This document shows positions 46,193 through 57,144 of a DNA stretch of 64,000 nucleotides, piece by piece. The DNA comes from Streptomyces huasconensis (lineage in GTDB: Bacteria > Actinomycetota > Actinomycetes > Streptomycetales > Streptomycetaceae): contig RBWT01000007.1 in NCBI GenBank assembly GCA_004010275.1, positions 27,673 to 91,672 on the forward strand. Direction: 5' to 3'. The notes beneath the pieces were generated by a model, which did not search any database, was not told where the DNA came from, and saw nothing but the letters and a program-made list of their open reading frames with translations. The position numbers were made by a program, and so were the translations under genes. Position 1 is the stretch's first letter, and each line of letters begins with the position of its first letter.

Positions 46193-46968
46193 CGCGAACG
46201 GACCGTCCTTTTCTCGATCTGCTGGTCGGCCGCCTGCTCCGGCGTGAGCTGTACGACGCGTTGGACGAAGATGCCGGGTACGTGGATGTGCTCGGCGGCG
46301 AGTTCGCCGGGTTCGACCAGTTCCTCGACCTCGGCGATGGTGATGCGGCCGACCATGGCCGCGAGTGGGTTGAAGTTGGCGGCGGCCCGGCGGAAGACGA
46401 GGTTGCCGTGGCGGTCGCCCCGCCAGGCCCGTACGAGGGCGTAGTCGGTGGTGATCGCGTGCTCCAGGACATACGTGTGTCCGGCGAGGACCCGGGTTTC
46501 CTTGGGCGGGGAGGCGACGGCGACCGTGCCGTCGGGGGCGTGGCGCCAGGGCAGTCCGCCGGCGGCGACCTGTGTGCCGACGCCCGCCGGGGTGTAGAAG
46601 GCCGGGATGCCCGTGCCGCCTGCCCGCAGCCGTTCGGCGAGCGTGCCCTGCGGGACCAGCTCCACCTCCAGTTCTCCGCTCAGGTACTGGCGGGCGAACT
46701 CCTTGTTCTCGCCGACGTAGGAGCCGGTGACGCGCGATATGCGGCCCGAAGCAAGCAGAATCCCCAGGCCGCGCCCGTCGACGCCGCAGTTGTTGGAGAC
46801 GACTTCGAGGTCATCGGCGCCCTGCTCGTGCAGCGCCCGGATGAGTGTGTCGGGTACACCGCTGAGGCCGAACCCGCCGACCGCCAGTGTCGCCCCGGCG
46901 GGAATGTCGGCCACTGCTCGTGCGGCCGACGCCATAGTCTTGTCCATGGAAGTGGGAAGGCCCTTCAT
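46189..46968 (-). CDS. 3-oxoacid CoA-transferase, subunit A
   Basis: The ~259-residue subunit has the AtoD/ScoA pattern: [80 protein letters not shown] and [20 protein letters not shown]. Start is either ATG 46968 ([10 protein letters not shown]) or ATG 46947 ([12 protein letters not shown]); neither has a strong binding site, and MDK fits family length better. Coupled to subunit B. With the lipase and hydroxyacyl-CoA dehydrogenase nearby, it suggests use of short 3-oxo/3-hydroxy acids. Confidence 0.9.
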   Translation of the reverse strand: MKGLPTSMDKTMASAARAVADIPAGATLAVGGFGLSGVPDTLIRALHEQGADDLEVVSNNCGVDGRGLGILLASGRISRVTGSYVGENKEFARQYLSGELEVELVPQGTLAERLRAGGTGIPAFYTPAGVGTQVAAGGLPWRHAPDGTVAVASPPKETRVLAGHTYVLEHAITTDYALVRAWRGDRHGNLVFRRAAANFNPLAAMVGRITIAEVEELVEPGELAAEHIHVPGIFVQRVVQLTPEQAADQQIEKRTVRSR

Positions 46969-47004
46969 ATCGGCGTGCGGAGGAGGGCGGCGGTCCGGCT
47001 GAGG

Positions 47005-47033
47005 GCCGGGCGCTGTCAGGTGCGGCGCCCGGC
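47005..47033 (-). terminator. Hairpin after the lipase gene
   Basis: A 9-bp stem (GCCGGGCGC at 47005-47013 with 47025-47033) with an 11-base loop lies between the lipase stop (47091) and the CoA-transferase start (46968), both on the minus strand. Confidence 0.6.
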
Positions 47034-47069
47034 ACACCCGGCGCACACCCTCCTTGATGGGGCGGGGTG

Positions 47070-47111
47070 TCAGTCGTTCTCGTACGCGGTTCAGTCGTTC
47101 TCGTGCGCGGT
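47070..47111 (-). repeat. 21-bp tandem duplication at the lipase stop codon
   Basis: Two adjacent 21-base copies (47070-47090 and 47091-47111) differ at one base. Each reads, on the minus strand, as codons for T-A-(Y/H)-E-N-D followed by TGA. The second copy therefore duplicates the last codons and stop of the lipase, in frame, beyond its stop. Confidence 0.8.
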
Positions 47112-47887
47112 GATAAAGGAGCGCATCTTCGCCAGCGCCGTGGCGTTGGAGATGATCGAGAGATGGCTGGGCGCCATCGGCCCGCTCATGAGGTAGTTCT
47201 CGTCCGCGCCGGTCAGTTTCGCGGTATCGGTCGGTGTGGCGTTGTAGTCGGCGGTCGACCTGATCGTGAGGTAGTCGATCTTGTCGTTGAAGGGGACCTC
47301 GGAGGGGCTGTTCAACGCCTGGAGGAACGGGGTGTTCGGGGAGGCGAACTGCTGGCAGGACACGTACCACTGACAGCCGTTGTTGGTGGTGCCGTGCTGC
47401 GGTCCGGCGAAGCCGATGTACTGGGAGACCTTGTCCGCGCCGTCGAGGTTCTTGATGTAGTACCGGGCGGCGAGGGTGGAGGCGGACCACGTGGCGAGGA
47501 CGACCTTGTCGGCCCCGGTCTGGCCACGTACCTGGTCGACCTTGGCCGAGAGCTGACGGGCCGCCGCGGCCAGGTCCTGCGTCATGGAGCTGCTGTCGGT
47601 CCAGGTGAACAGCCGGTTCGCGGGCCAGCCGTTGCTCTGCAGGTTGGACTTCATCGTGTTCATGTTGGCCGGTGAGCCGGTCATGCCCGGGATCATGATC
47701 ACGGGGTCGTGTCCGGCGGCGGGGGCAGGCCGGGGTGCCGCGTCGGACGTCTGGGAGGCCAGGCCCAGCAGGCTCGTGGCCAGCAGGGCGCGACGGAGGC
47801 GCTGAGCGCCCGGCGCCGGGGAGTTGCTCGCCGGGTGCTCGTGTGGGCCGGTGCCGTCCCGCTGGGCCCGGTGGACGCAAACAGCAT
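47091..47887 (-). pseudogene. Secreted lipase (class 2/EstA-like), frameshift in signal peptide
   Basis: The mature domain (from ~47705) reads VIMIPGMTGSPANMNTMKSN, LATWSASTLAARYYIKNL and FAGPQHGTTNNGCQWYVSC, then KIDYLTIRSTADYNATPTDT and LMSGPMAPSHLSIISNATAL. This fits a secreted triacylglycerol lipase/esterase, with candidate catalytic Ser in T-W-S-A-S and His in PSHLSI. The start is ATG 47885-47887 with AAGGAGATCCCC (MLFASTGPSG...), and the signal peptide continues in other frames (RALLATSLLGLASQTSDAAP), so one indel near 47790 and a return shift before 47705 separate leader and enzyme. Confidence 0.75.
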
Positions 47888-48513
47888 GGGGATCTCCTTA
47901 CCGTCGTGCGGTCGCCGAGTGCTGCTGTGCGGCTCGTACTCGTACGTACTCGGAGAGACGCCGACAGGGCTTGGGGGTGGTGTGGCACAGAGCACGCTAG
48001 GACCACCTGTCGCGGGGGCAGATGGGCGCAGCACACGTCTTTCACTGCCCGTGGTGTGCGCTCCGGCCATTACGTGCCGGCCTCGTTGGCCGGGATGCGC
48101 GTGCGGTCGACGGCGTCGGGGTGGCCGTGGGGGGCGGGCTCGCGCGCACTGTCGGCGCCGGGGCGACCGTGGGGGCGGTCCCGCGCGCACCGTCGGCGCC
48201 GGGCCGTGCGAGCGGGCCAGGTGTGCATCGGACACACACTCAGTGCTCCGCGTATGTGCGCCGCCGCTCTCGTGGCGGTCTGGTGGCGCGGCATACCGTC
48301 GTAGCGGATCGGCGGGGCTGCAACGGCCGCGAGGTGTCTTGGGCGGCGCCCGCCGTCGCGGGCAGCCGCCGGGCAGCCACCCGGGCCGCCGACCGTGAAC
48401 CCGCGCTCCGCGGCTGCGGCTCCCGCGCTGCCGCCCTCTCGCCTCGCGTCTCCCGCTCCCGCAAGGACGCACATCAGCACCGGCATCCGCCCAGCTCTCT
48501 CGGAGGACAGACA
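47888..48513. other. Long divergent intergenic region with direct repeats
   Basis: About 625 bases between the divergent lipase and hydroxyacyl-CoA dehydrogenase genes. It is extremely G+C-rich from 48100 and contains a two-copy direct repeat (separate entry). A short inverted GTGTGC-ATCGG-ACACAC-type repeat occurs near 48221-48239. No protein-like frame supported; promoters for both genes are expected. Confidence 0.5.
48123..48204 (+). repeat. Two-copy direct repeat, period ~41 bp
   Basis: Cores at 48141-48163 and 48182-48204 differ at one position (CGCGCGCAC, then T or C, then GTCGGCGCC). The preceding CCGTGGGGGCGG-type segment is repeated too. Could reflect slippage or a regulatory repeat. 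Confidence 0.6.
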
Positions 48514-49422
48514 ATGACCCGGTTCGGCATCATCGGCGGCGGGCTCATGGGGCACGGGATCGCTGTCGCCCTCGCCCAGGCAGGTCATCGGGTGATGGTG
48601 TACGACGCGGACCCCGCGACGCTGGCCTCGCTCGATGAACGCATGGTGCGGGCCCTGGAACGCTGTGACATGCCGCCCGGGGATGTCGGACTGGTCACCG
48701 CACGCGTCACAGCGGCGGAAACCCTGGCCGAGCTGGTGCCGCTGGTGGACACCGTGATCGAGGCCGTGCCCGAGCGCCTGGACGTCAAGCAGCAGGTCCT
48801 TGAAGCGCTGGAGGCGGAGATCCCGCCCGTGCTGCCGGTGTGGTCCAACACCTCGGTGCTCTCGCTCACCGAGGTGGCCAAAGGCATGCGGCACCCACAG
48901 CGGCTGGTGGGCGTGCACTGGTGGAACCCGCCCTACCTCGTTCCGCTCGTCGAGGTCGCCCCGGGCGCGGAGACGGACCACCGGTTCGTACAAGAAGCCT
49001 GCGACGCACTGAAGGGCATGGGCAAGACGACCGTACGCCTGCACCGCGACGTCCCGGGGTTCATCGGCAACCGGCTCCAGTTCGCACTGGTACGGGAGGC
49101 ACTGCATCTGTTGGAGCAGGAAGTCTGCGATCCGGCGACGATCGACACCGTCATGCGGTCGAGCCTGGGCCTGCGCTGGGCGGCCGTGGGCCCCATGGAG
49201 AACGCTGATTTCATCGGGCTGGACCTGACCAGGAACATCCTCGACGCCCTGGCGCCCCACCTGTCGGCCGCCGTCACCTTTCCCGCGCTCGACAAGCCCC
49301 TCAGCGCCGGCCATCGAGGCCGCGCCTCCGGAGCCGGGCTGCTGACCTGGCCGACCGGGCGGGGCGAAGAAGTGGCACAGCGCCTGGACAACGGCATCCG
49401 CCGCAACCTCGCCCAGCCGTAA
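48514..49422 (+). CDS. 3-hydroxyacyl-CoA dehydrogenase family (lambda-crystallin/carnitine dehydrogenase type)
   Basis: The intact 302-residue enzyme has an NAD-binding Rossmann motif at the N-terminus (MTRFGIIGGGLMGHGIAVAL), then MVYDADPATLASL, VDTVIEAVPERLDVKQQVL, VWSNTSVLS and GVHWWNPPYLVPLVEV. The helical C-terminal domain contains RDVPGFIGNRLQFALVREAL and LGLRWAAVGPMENADFIGLD. The short length and HWWNPP motif favour the lambda-crystallin/L-carnitine dehydrogenase branch over fatty-acid beta-oxidation. A GGAGGACAGACA site precedes the ATG. It probably feeds 3-oxo acids to the nearby CoA-transferase (inference). Confidence 0.9.
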   Translation: MTRFGIIGGGLMGHGIAVALAQAGHRVMVYDADPATLASLDERMVRALERCDMPPGDVGLVTARVTAAETLAELVPLVDTVIEAVPERLDVKQQVLEALEAEIPPVLPVWSNTSVLSLTEVAKGMRHPQRLVGVHWWNPPYLVPLVEVAPGAETDHRFVQEACDALKGMGKTTVRLHRDVPGFIGNRLQFALVREALHLLEQEVCDPATIDTVMRSSLGLRWAAVGPMENADFIGLDLTRNILDALAPHLSAAVTFPALDKPLSAGHRGRASGAGLLTWPTGRGEEVAQRLDNGIRRNLAQP

Positions 49423-49450
49423 GGGGCCGCGCGCCAACCGCGGGGCCCCT
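49421..49450 (+). terminator. Hairpin directly after the dehydrogenase stop
   Basis: AGGGGCC with GCG, then CGC with GGCCCCT, forms a stem starting at the stop codon, interrupted by a two-base bulge (49421-49450). Confidence 0.6.
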
Positions 49451-49621
49451 CCAAGGCGAAGGCACAGCATCGCGGAAGACGGTTCGCTGTTTTCCCGCGG
49501 CGCCTTTCCCTCAGTGCCTTGCCCTCAGTTCTTCCCCGCGATGCCTATTCAGCGGTGTCTCAGCCCCGCCACGGCGCCATACTTGCCGGGCCGCCTGGAG
49601 CACGGCTCGACGGGAGGATCG

Positions 49622-51497
49622 ATGGCACACACCTACGGCACGTCGTACCTGCAACTGCTGCTCAATGACACCGAGATCGACGCCTTCGACGAGATACTGG
49701 CGCAGGCCCGCGCCAAGGGGGAGCCGGCTGACCGGCTCGACGCGCTGGAGCAGGAACGAGCCGTCGCGCTGCGTCTGCGGGACAGGCTTCTGCGCCACCG
49801 CCGCAACGAGGCGGAGCTCCACCTGCTCAACGACACCGCGAACGACCTGGCCTCCCTGCGGGATCTGGACTCCATCCTCCAGGCGATCGCCGACCGCGCA
49901 CGGCGGCTGCTCGAGTGCGACCTGGCCTACATCAGCCTCAGCGACCGCGGCCGTGGCGACAGTTACATCAAAGCGGCCGCCGGCAACATCTCCGGCCTGC
50001 TGCGCGAACTGCGGCTGCCCGTCGGCACCGGCGTGGGAGGGATCGTCGCGCGGACCGGTGAACCGTACGCCGTCGCCACGTATCTCACCGACCGATCCTT
50101 CGCCCACACCACCGAGATCGACAGAACGGTCGCCGCCGAGCGGATCGAGTCCCTCCTGGGGGTGCCGGTCAAACTCAGTCAAGGGGTGATCGGAGTCCTC
50201 CTGGCCGCACACCGCAGCCAACAGGAGTTCAGCAGCCGGGACATCAGCGTTCTGACCATGCTCGGCTCACACGCGGCCGTGGCCATCGAGAACAGCCGTC
50301 TGCTCAGCGCCGCCCAGCAGGCCGTGGCGGAGCTGCGGGTCGCCAATGACACCATCAGCTCCCACATGGCCGACCTGGAACGCACCGCCGAGGTACATGA
50401 ACGCCTCACCCGGCTGGTGATCCAGGGCAACGGCGTCGACGAAGTCGTCCAGGCGACCGCGGCCGCGGTCGCGGGCGCGGTGGTCGTACTCGACGAGGAA
50501 GGCACCATCGTGGCCCGGTCCTGCGGCCAGGAGGCGGTACCGGCCGACGAACTCGGCCGGCTCAGCGCGGACGCCTGGCAGGCCGGACACACCGTGATCC
50601 GCGCGACGCGGTGCGCCGTCCCCCTGATCACCGAATCCGAGCCGCTCGGCACGATCATCCTGAGCGCCACCGCACAGGTCGACGTCACCGACCGGCGCAT
50701 CCTGGAGAGGGCCGCCCTGGTGGCCTCCCTCGTACTCGTCACCCGTAGACGCATGGCGGAGGCCGAAGCGCGCGTACGCGGAGAACTGCTCGGCGACCTG
50801 CTGGCCACCACCGGCAAGGACCACGACCTGCTGCGGCACCGGGCCGCCCTGCTCGGCGTCGACCTCGCCGCCTGCCGCACTGTGGTGGTGGCCCAGGTCG
50901 CCGACGAACCACGCGAGCGCGTCCATGCCGCCGCCGCGACCATCGCCCGACGCTCCCACGGCCTCGCCACGTTCCGGCGCGACAAGGTCATCCTGCTGCT
51001 GCCCGGAGAGGACACGCAGCGTGTGGCGCGCGGCCGTCGACGAACTCGCGCGGACCTCACGCCACCCGATCACCGCGGGCACGGCGCGAGCCGCGGACGT
51101 CGAACACGTCGCCGCCGCCTTCCACGAGGCGGACAACTGCCTGCACGCCCTGATCGCCCTCGGCAGAGCCGGCGAGATCGCCGACACCCGCGGACTCGGC
51201 TTCGTGGGAGCCCTGTTCAGCGGCGAGCCGGCCACCGCCTCCTTCATCGAATCCGTCATCGGCCCGGTCATCGAGTACGACCGCACCCACCACTCCGACC
51301 TGGTCCACACGCTCGACACGTACTGCCGCACCGGTCAGCACGCCCGCAACACCGCACACCTGCTCCACCTGCACGTGAACACCGTCACCCAGCGCCTGGG
51401 CCGGGTGAGCCGGCTCCTCGGCGCCACCTGGCGCGACCCGGAACGGCTCCTGGAGATCCAGGTCGCCCTGCGCCTGCTGAAAGTGAGCAAGCCGTAG
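49622..51497 (+). pseudogene. GAF-domain PucR/CdaR-type regulator, one frameshift
   Basis: The protein starts MAHTYGTSYLQLLLNDTEID (GGGAGGATCG upstream). A GAF sensor spans ~65-215 (DLDSILQAIADRARRLLECD, VGTGVGGIVARTGEPYAVAT, SQGVIGVLLAAHRSQQEFSS), with a helical linker and a GGDEF-like CdaR central region (LLGVDLAACRTVVVAQVAD). A shift near 51020 moves to the frame with HPITAGTARAADVEHVAAAF and the C-terminal PucR HTH (NTAHLLHLHVNTVTQRLGRV), ending 51497. It is ~625 residues when joined. Such regulators control catabolic genes; flanked by the dehydrogenase and tannase/transporter genes, it likely controls them. Confidence 0.85.
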
Positions 51498-51596
51498 GGC
51501 CCCTCCCCCGGGCGCGGGCACACTTCACAGGGCGCCCCTATGTGCGTCCGGCCCATACCGTCCACGGCGGCACGCTTCGTAACCTTTGCGCCTCGT

Positions 51597-51629
51597 GACA
51601 CGAGGCACGAGGCATGAGGCACGAGGCAT
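51597..51629 (+). repeat. Short tandem repeat before the tannase gene
   Basis: Roughly three and a half units of a 7-10-base motif (ACGAGGC/ATGAGGC) lie 17-49 bases upstream of the tannase ATG, between it and the regulator. Copy number could vary by slippage and alter leader length. Confidence 0.6.
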
Positions 51630-51645
51630 CAGCGACGGAGACGCC

Positions 51646-53389
51646 ATGAAGAAGACCATTGCCGCGACAGTGCTCGCCTGCGCCCTGGGCAGCGGCACCC
51701 TCCCGCCGCCGGCAGCACACGCCGCGCGGCAACCGGCCGACTGCGGCAGTCTGCGCGGCCTGCGGCTGCCCGCCTCAGTGATCGGACTGCCCACCAGGGG
51801 CGGTGAGGTGAGAGCGGCGGACACCATCTCCCCTTCCGGCAGCAGCTCTTCGGGCGGTGACTCCTCGGGCAGCGGCTCTTCGGGCGGTGACTCTTCGGAC
51901 AGTGGCTCTTCACGCAGCGGCTCTTCCCCGACCGGCGCGTACTGCCGTGTCGAGGCCGTCATCCACCCGGTGGACCCCACGGCTCCCGACATCACTCTGC
52001 GCGTCGCCCTGCCCCGGCAGTGGAACAAGAAGTCGATGATGTTCGGCGGCGGGGGCTACGACGGCACCGTCCCCGATGTCACGGGCAACGTCCCCTTCGG
52101 CCCGGTCGGCCACCCGCGCCCACTGGCCCGTGGCTACGCCACGTATGCCGGCGACTCCGGCCACCAGGCGGCCCCCGACTTCACACCGACCCCCTCCCTG
52201 GACGGCTCCTTCGGCCTCAATGACGAGGCCGTGCGCAACTTCGCCGGCGACGCGCTGAAAAAGACCCCACGACGCCGCGCGCCACATCATCCGCACGCAC
52301 TACGGCACCGCCCCCGCCCACACGTACTTCGCCGGCGGTTCCAGCGGCGGACGCGAAGGACTCGCCGTCGCCCAGCGATGGCCCGCCGACTTCGACGGCG
52401 TCATCGCCGCCTATCCCGCCTGGAACGCCGCGAGCCTCAACCTCTTCTTCGGCTACGAGGCGCAGCTCCTCTCCCGTCCTGGGGCCTTCCTCGACCCGGC
52501 CGAACAGGCGCTTCTGCACCGCGCCGTCATCAAATCCTGTGACGGTGACGACGGACTGTGCGACGGCGTGATCTCCCACGAGGCGGGCTGCCGCTTCCAG
52601 CCCCGCACCCTGCGCTGCCCGGGCGGCAAGGACGCGAGGGACACCGGCAGTTGTCTGTCGGATCGCCAGATCCGCGCCGTCGAGGCGCTCTCCTCGCCAC
52701 TGCGCTGGAAATACCGCCTGGCCAGCGGTGAGCGGGGCTATCCCGGCTTTCCCTTCCTCTCGGGCGCCGACATGAGCACTCCCCTGCTGGGCATGGGCAC
52801 CCGCGCCCCCGGCCATCCGATGCCGAAGGACAGCGGCTACGGCGTCCAGTTCTGGGACCAGTGGGTACGGTACTTCGTCACCCGTGACCCGGCACACGAC
52901 GCGCTGGCCGTGGACCCCCGCCGCCCCGGCCCCTGGCAGCAGCGCATCAGCCGCCTCTCCGCCCTACAGGACGTCAACGACCCCGACCTGCGCCGTTTCG
53001 CCGAGGCTGGCGGAAAACTCCTCCTGCTGCACGGCACCGCCGACGAGCTCGTCAGCCACCGCTCCACCGTCGAATACTTCCGACGCGTCCACGCACGTAT
53101 GGGGGCACGTGCCACCGGCGCCTTCGCCCGCCTCTACCTCATCCCCGGCGCCAACCACGTCAACGTCGACGCGTCCTTCGCGGCGAGCTACGACTCGCTC
53201 AGCGCCCTGGAGAGCTGGACCGAAGCCGGCAAGGCGCCCGTACGGCCTGTCGTCACCGACTCCATCCCCGGCCACGACGCCCGCACCCGGCCGCTGTGCG
53301 CCTACCCCTCCTGGCCCAAGTACCGCGGCCACGGCGATCCCGCCTCCGCGCACAGCTTCACCTGTCACAGCACGCCGCCCCAGACCTGA
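51646..53389 (+). pseudogene. Secreted tannase/feruloyl esterase family protein, one frameshift
   Basis: The start (ATG 51646, GGAGACGCC upstream) gives a signal peptide (KKTIAATVLACALGSGTLPP) and the tannase N-terminus (ADCGSLRGLRLPASVIGLPT). A Ser/Gly-rich, repetitive insertion follows (residues ~63-98), then YCRVEAVIHPVDPTAPDITL and KKSMMFGGGGYDGTV. A shift near 52262 moves to the frame with HIIRTHYGTAPAHTYFAGGS, catalytic Ser in GGSSGGREGL, FDGVIAAYPAWNAASLNLFF, LLLHGTADELVSHRSTVEYF and LIPGANHVN (Asp, His), ending 53389. These esterases cut tannin, feruloyl or similar esters. The MHS transporter downstream may import the acid released. Confidence 0.85.
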
Positions 53390-53529
53390 CCCGACCCGGT
53401 ATGGCCGCGGTGAGGACATCCCCGCAGGATCAGTATGTGCCCCGTACATAACGGATAGCGGGCCACCGATCCCACTCTGACGCAAGAGCGCAGACAGACA
53501 TCCCCACCCTCCCGAAAGTGGTGCCTCAC

Positions 53530-54911
53530 ATGCCGTCCCCACCCGCAGCACAGCCCCAGACGCCCAGCAGCCTCAAGAAGATCGTGGCCGCCAGTCTCAT
53601 CGGCACCACCATCGAGTGGTACGACTTCTTCCTGTACGGCGCCGCCGCCGCACTGGTGTTCAATAAACTCTTCTTCCCCGACTCCGACCCGCTGGTCGGT
53701 ACGCTCCTGGCCTTCTTGACCTACGCCGTCGGCTTCGCCGCCCGCCCCATCGGAGCCCTCGTCTTCGGCCACTTCGGCGACCGGCTGGGCCGCAAGAAAC
53801 TCCTTGTGTACAGCCTGCTGATGATGGGCGGCGCGACCTTCCTGATCGGCCTGCTCCCCACCCACGCCACCATCGGCTCGGCCGCCCCGCTCCTGCTCAC
53901 GGCACTGCGCCTGGTCCAGGGTTTCGCCCTGGGCGGCGAATGGGGCGGCGCGGTCCTGCTCGCGGCCGAGCACGGCGACGCCCGACGGCGCGGCTTCTGG
54001 GCCTCGTGGCCGCAGACCGGGGCGCCGGCCGGGCAGTTGCTGGCGACCTCGTCCTCGCCACGCTCACGGCGACGCTGTCGGACGCGGCCTTCGACTCCTG
54101 GGGGTGGCGGGTGCCGTTCCTGCTGTCCGGCGCGTTGGTGCTCGTCGGACTGTGGATTCGGCTCTCCGTCGATGAATCGCCCGTGTTCAAGGCGGCCTTG
54201 GCCGCAGCCGAGCGCCGCAAGGCCGTCCACGCCGCGGCCGAGAAGCCGCCCATATTCGCCGTGCTGCGCGACCATTGGCGTGACGTCCTCATCGCCATGG
54301 GCACCCGCATGGCGGAGAACATCTCCTATTACGTCGTCACCGCATTCATCCTCGTGTACGCGACCGAGCACGCCGACACGAGCAGACAGACCGCACTCAA
54401 CGCCGTCCTGATCGCATCCGCCGTCCACTTCGTGACCATCCCCTTGTGGGGCGCCCTTTCGGACAGGGTCGGGCGCCGTCCCGTCTACCTCATCGGCGCC
54501 CTGGGCATGGGGATCTGGATCTACCCGTTCTTCACCCTGGTCGACCGGCAGTCCTTTCCCGCCATGATCACTGCCGTCACCGTGGCCCTGCTCTTCCACG
54601 GCGCGATGTACGCCCCGCAGGCGGCATTCTTCTCCGAGATGTTTGCCACCCGCATGCGCTATTCCGGAGCGTCGATCGGCGCCCAGTTCTCCTCCGTGGC
54701 CGCCGGAGCCCCGGCCCCGCTCATCGCCACCGCGCTGCTCGCCGAGTACAACAGCGCGGCGCCGATCGCCCTTTACGTGATGGCCGCCGTCCTGCTCACC
54801 GTCATCGCCCTCGGCTGCGCCGACGAGACCCGCAACCGAGATCTGTCCGAGGCAGGAGAGTACGAAGCCGAGCCGACGTCAGCCGGTGATGAACCGGTTC
54901 GTACGGGCTGA
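53530..54911 (+). pseudogene. MFS metabolite:proton symporter (MHS family), one frameshift
   Basis: The N-terminal frame ([20 protein letters not shown]) shows MHS-type signatures: [58 protein letters not shown] and [21 protein letters not shown] shift near 54045 leads to [20 protein letters not shown] and [20 protein letters not shown], then WGALSDRVGRRPVYLIGALG, to 54911. Joined, it is ~460 residues with 12 helices, a proton-coupled importer of small organic acids (shikimate/citrate/proline-betaine relatives). It follows the tannase-type gene by 140 bases, so it may take up the esterase product. GTG 53518 is an alternative start. Confidence 0.88.
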
Positions 54912-55120
54912 AGGTCTGCAGCCTGAAGGCCCGAAGCCTATCTGGTGCCCGGATCACCCCCGACGGCGCCGACCCCGACCTGGCCATCGAGCCAGCGGGC
55001 GTACGCAGAGAAACCGAGCCCAGCACGGCGGCGCTCAGTGCCTGGGGCACGACCACCGGAACCCACGTGTCGGCATCATTGTCAGTGCCGGTTGTCAGTG
55101 CCGGGTGCGACGATCGTGCC

Positions 55121-57144
55121 ATGACCGAGACCGCTGAGATGACGTATGACTGGCGGCCCTTCCTCATGCGGTGGAGCGGGGAGTGGGCGGACGCGTGCGA
55201 TCCGGACGAGGTGACGGACGCGGGGGACCAAGAGGCCCTGGAGAAGCGCTGGTTGGGCTTCGCACCCGCGCCAGGCGCGGGCATAGCGGCTCTCGAGGCG
55301 CGCATCGGCCTCCGGCTGCCGCCGTCGTACCGGCAGTTCCTGGAGGTCACCGACGGGTGGCGGCACGCGGGTGGGTTCGTCTGGCGGCTCGCGGGGACGC
55401 GGGAGGCGTACCGCCCGGACGGTGAGACGCACCTGACCGAGATGTTCCTGGAGCATCTCGACGAGGATGCGGACCCGGCGGAGCTCCAGGAGGCTTTGGT
55501 CTGGACACGGGGTCTGCAACTGGACGTGGAATCGGACGCTGTGTCCGTGGCGCTGGACCCCGAGGACGTGGATGAGCACGGCGAGTGGGCCGTGCTCACC
55601 TGGGCGCCGTGGCGGGCCGCCCCTCCCGAGCGGTACCAGAGCTTCTGGGAGTTCATGCAGGCCGCCTACCGCGAGTTCCATCAGCTGAAGGCGGGGGGTG
55701 ACGACGGGCGCCGTTCACGAATGTCACCACCGAGGCACTGGACGCGCAGGTGGAGGAGGCACGGCGGGACGCGCTGCGCGGGGACCACGAGCGGGCCGAG
55801 GCGGTGCTCGCGGAGCTGCGCGTTCGGCAGGCCCCGGGCCAAGGCATTGCGGGAGCAGCTCACCTGGATGCTCGGCAACCGCCACAGCAACGGCCTGGGC
55901 GGCCTGGCCGCCGACCCCCGCTACGCACCGGACCTGTTGCCCGCGCTGATGGGCGGCCGGGAGAGGGGGACGTGGAGGGAGGGGGCGTACGAGTACCACC
56001 TGCGGGGCGGGACGGAGGAGGTTCGTGCGCTCGACGCACGCTGCTGGAGCAGCTCCAGGAGGGGACCTATGCCTACACCGCGGCGGGTCCGTTCGGTGAC
56101 GCCGTGGCGACGGCCCGGGAGCAGATGCGGTGGGGCGAGGCCAACGCGGCCTGGCGGACGCTCTCCGCAGCACTGCCCCAGTGGCAGCCCCTGGGGCCCG
56201 ACCACCTCGCGCCCGTCGGCCTGACCGCCGACCCGCTGCTGGAACCGCTGTTCACCTCGGCACGCGGCCGGGTCCTGCTCGCCACGCCTCGGGGCGAGGA
56301 GGCGACCGGAGTTGCCGGTGCCGTGGTCGACGAGGACCCCGAGGGCCTGGCCTGGCTCGCGGACCGCCCCGGAAACGGCCAGCGCCGCGCATACCGCTTC
56401 CTTCTCGTCGAGGGCGTGTCCCCCGACGCGCTGCCCGCGCTCGTCGGCGCCGAGGACGGCGCGAAGCTGAACCCGCCGATGACCCTGTGGGACGCGCGCC
56501 ACACGTCGTGGTCCAGCGGCGACTCCCGCGTGCGCACGACGTCCTCGTACGACGACAAGGCGCTGGTCGCCGTCGGCCGCGCGGGGCCCGGCTGGAGCTT
56601 CACCTTCGACAACCACCCGCAGCCGTTCAACGAGGCCCGGTTCGTCTCCCCGGCCGCCGCGGCGTCCCGGCACGGCCGCGCGGTAGCGGTGTGGGGCGAG
56701 ACCGACCGGTTCGACAGACGTGCGCTGTTCCACCTGTCCGTCGCCGAACGGGGCACGGAGCGGTACGCGTTCACGGTCCGGGGTAGCCGGTGCGAACACT
56801 TCGGCGAGATCCCGCAGGACCTGGACCCGGCCCGCCTGTTCCCCGCGATCCGGGACGGCGGACCGCACGACGGCGGCGGCGATGAATGGGAGGGCGGAAG
56901 CGACAGCGAGCTTGACGGCGGCCGCAACGGTGAGCTTTGCGGCGGCTGTAGCAGTGAGCAGGACGGTGGGCTGCCGGGTGAGGCGACCGCCCTCACGGCG
57001 ATCGCGGCCGCATTCGGCGTCACGCTCTCCCGCTCCGCGCTTGACCGCGGCCGTCTGCACACCTTCACCACCCGCTCCTGGACGCGGCCGCCCGGCCCAG
57101 GTGAAACCTACGTAGTGCTGAGCTTCGGCCCGCCCACACTGTGA
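55121..57144 (+). pseudogene. Large SMI1/KNR4-domain protein, frameshifted
   Basis: The N-terminal frame (MTETAEMTYDWRPFLMRWSG) carries an SMI1/KNR4 domain: ALEARIGLRLPPSYRQFLEV, TDGWRHAGGFVWRL and DEHGEWAVLTWAPWRAA-PPE. Shifts near 55710, 55830 and 56040 move through EEARRDALRGDHERAEAVLA and REQLTWMLGNRHSNGLGGLA to a long frame (TLLEQLQEGTYAYTAAGPFG; LLATPRGEEATGVAGAVVDE; WDARHTSWSSGDSRVRTTSS) ending 57144. It contains an Asp/Gly/Glu-rich insertion around codons for DGGPHDGGGDEWEGGSDSEL. SMI1/KNR4 proteins often act as immunity to polymorphic toxins. Joined length ~670 residues. Confidence 0.75.

Noticed and set aside
48070..49470. 466-codon minus-strand frame antisense to the hydroxyacyl-CoA dehydrogenase
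   Set aside because: The plus strand has the complete enzyme with a good start; the antisense frame lacks motifs.
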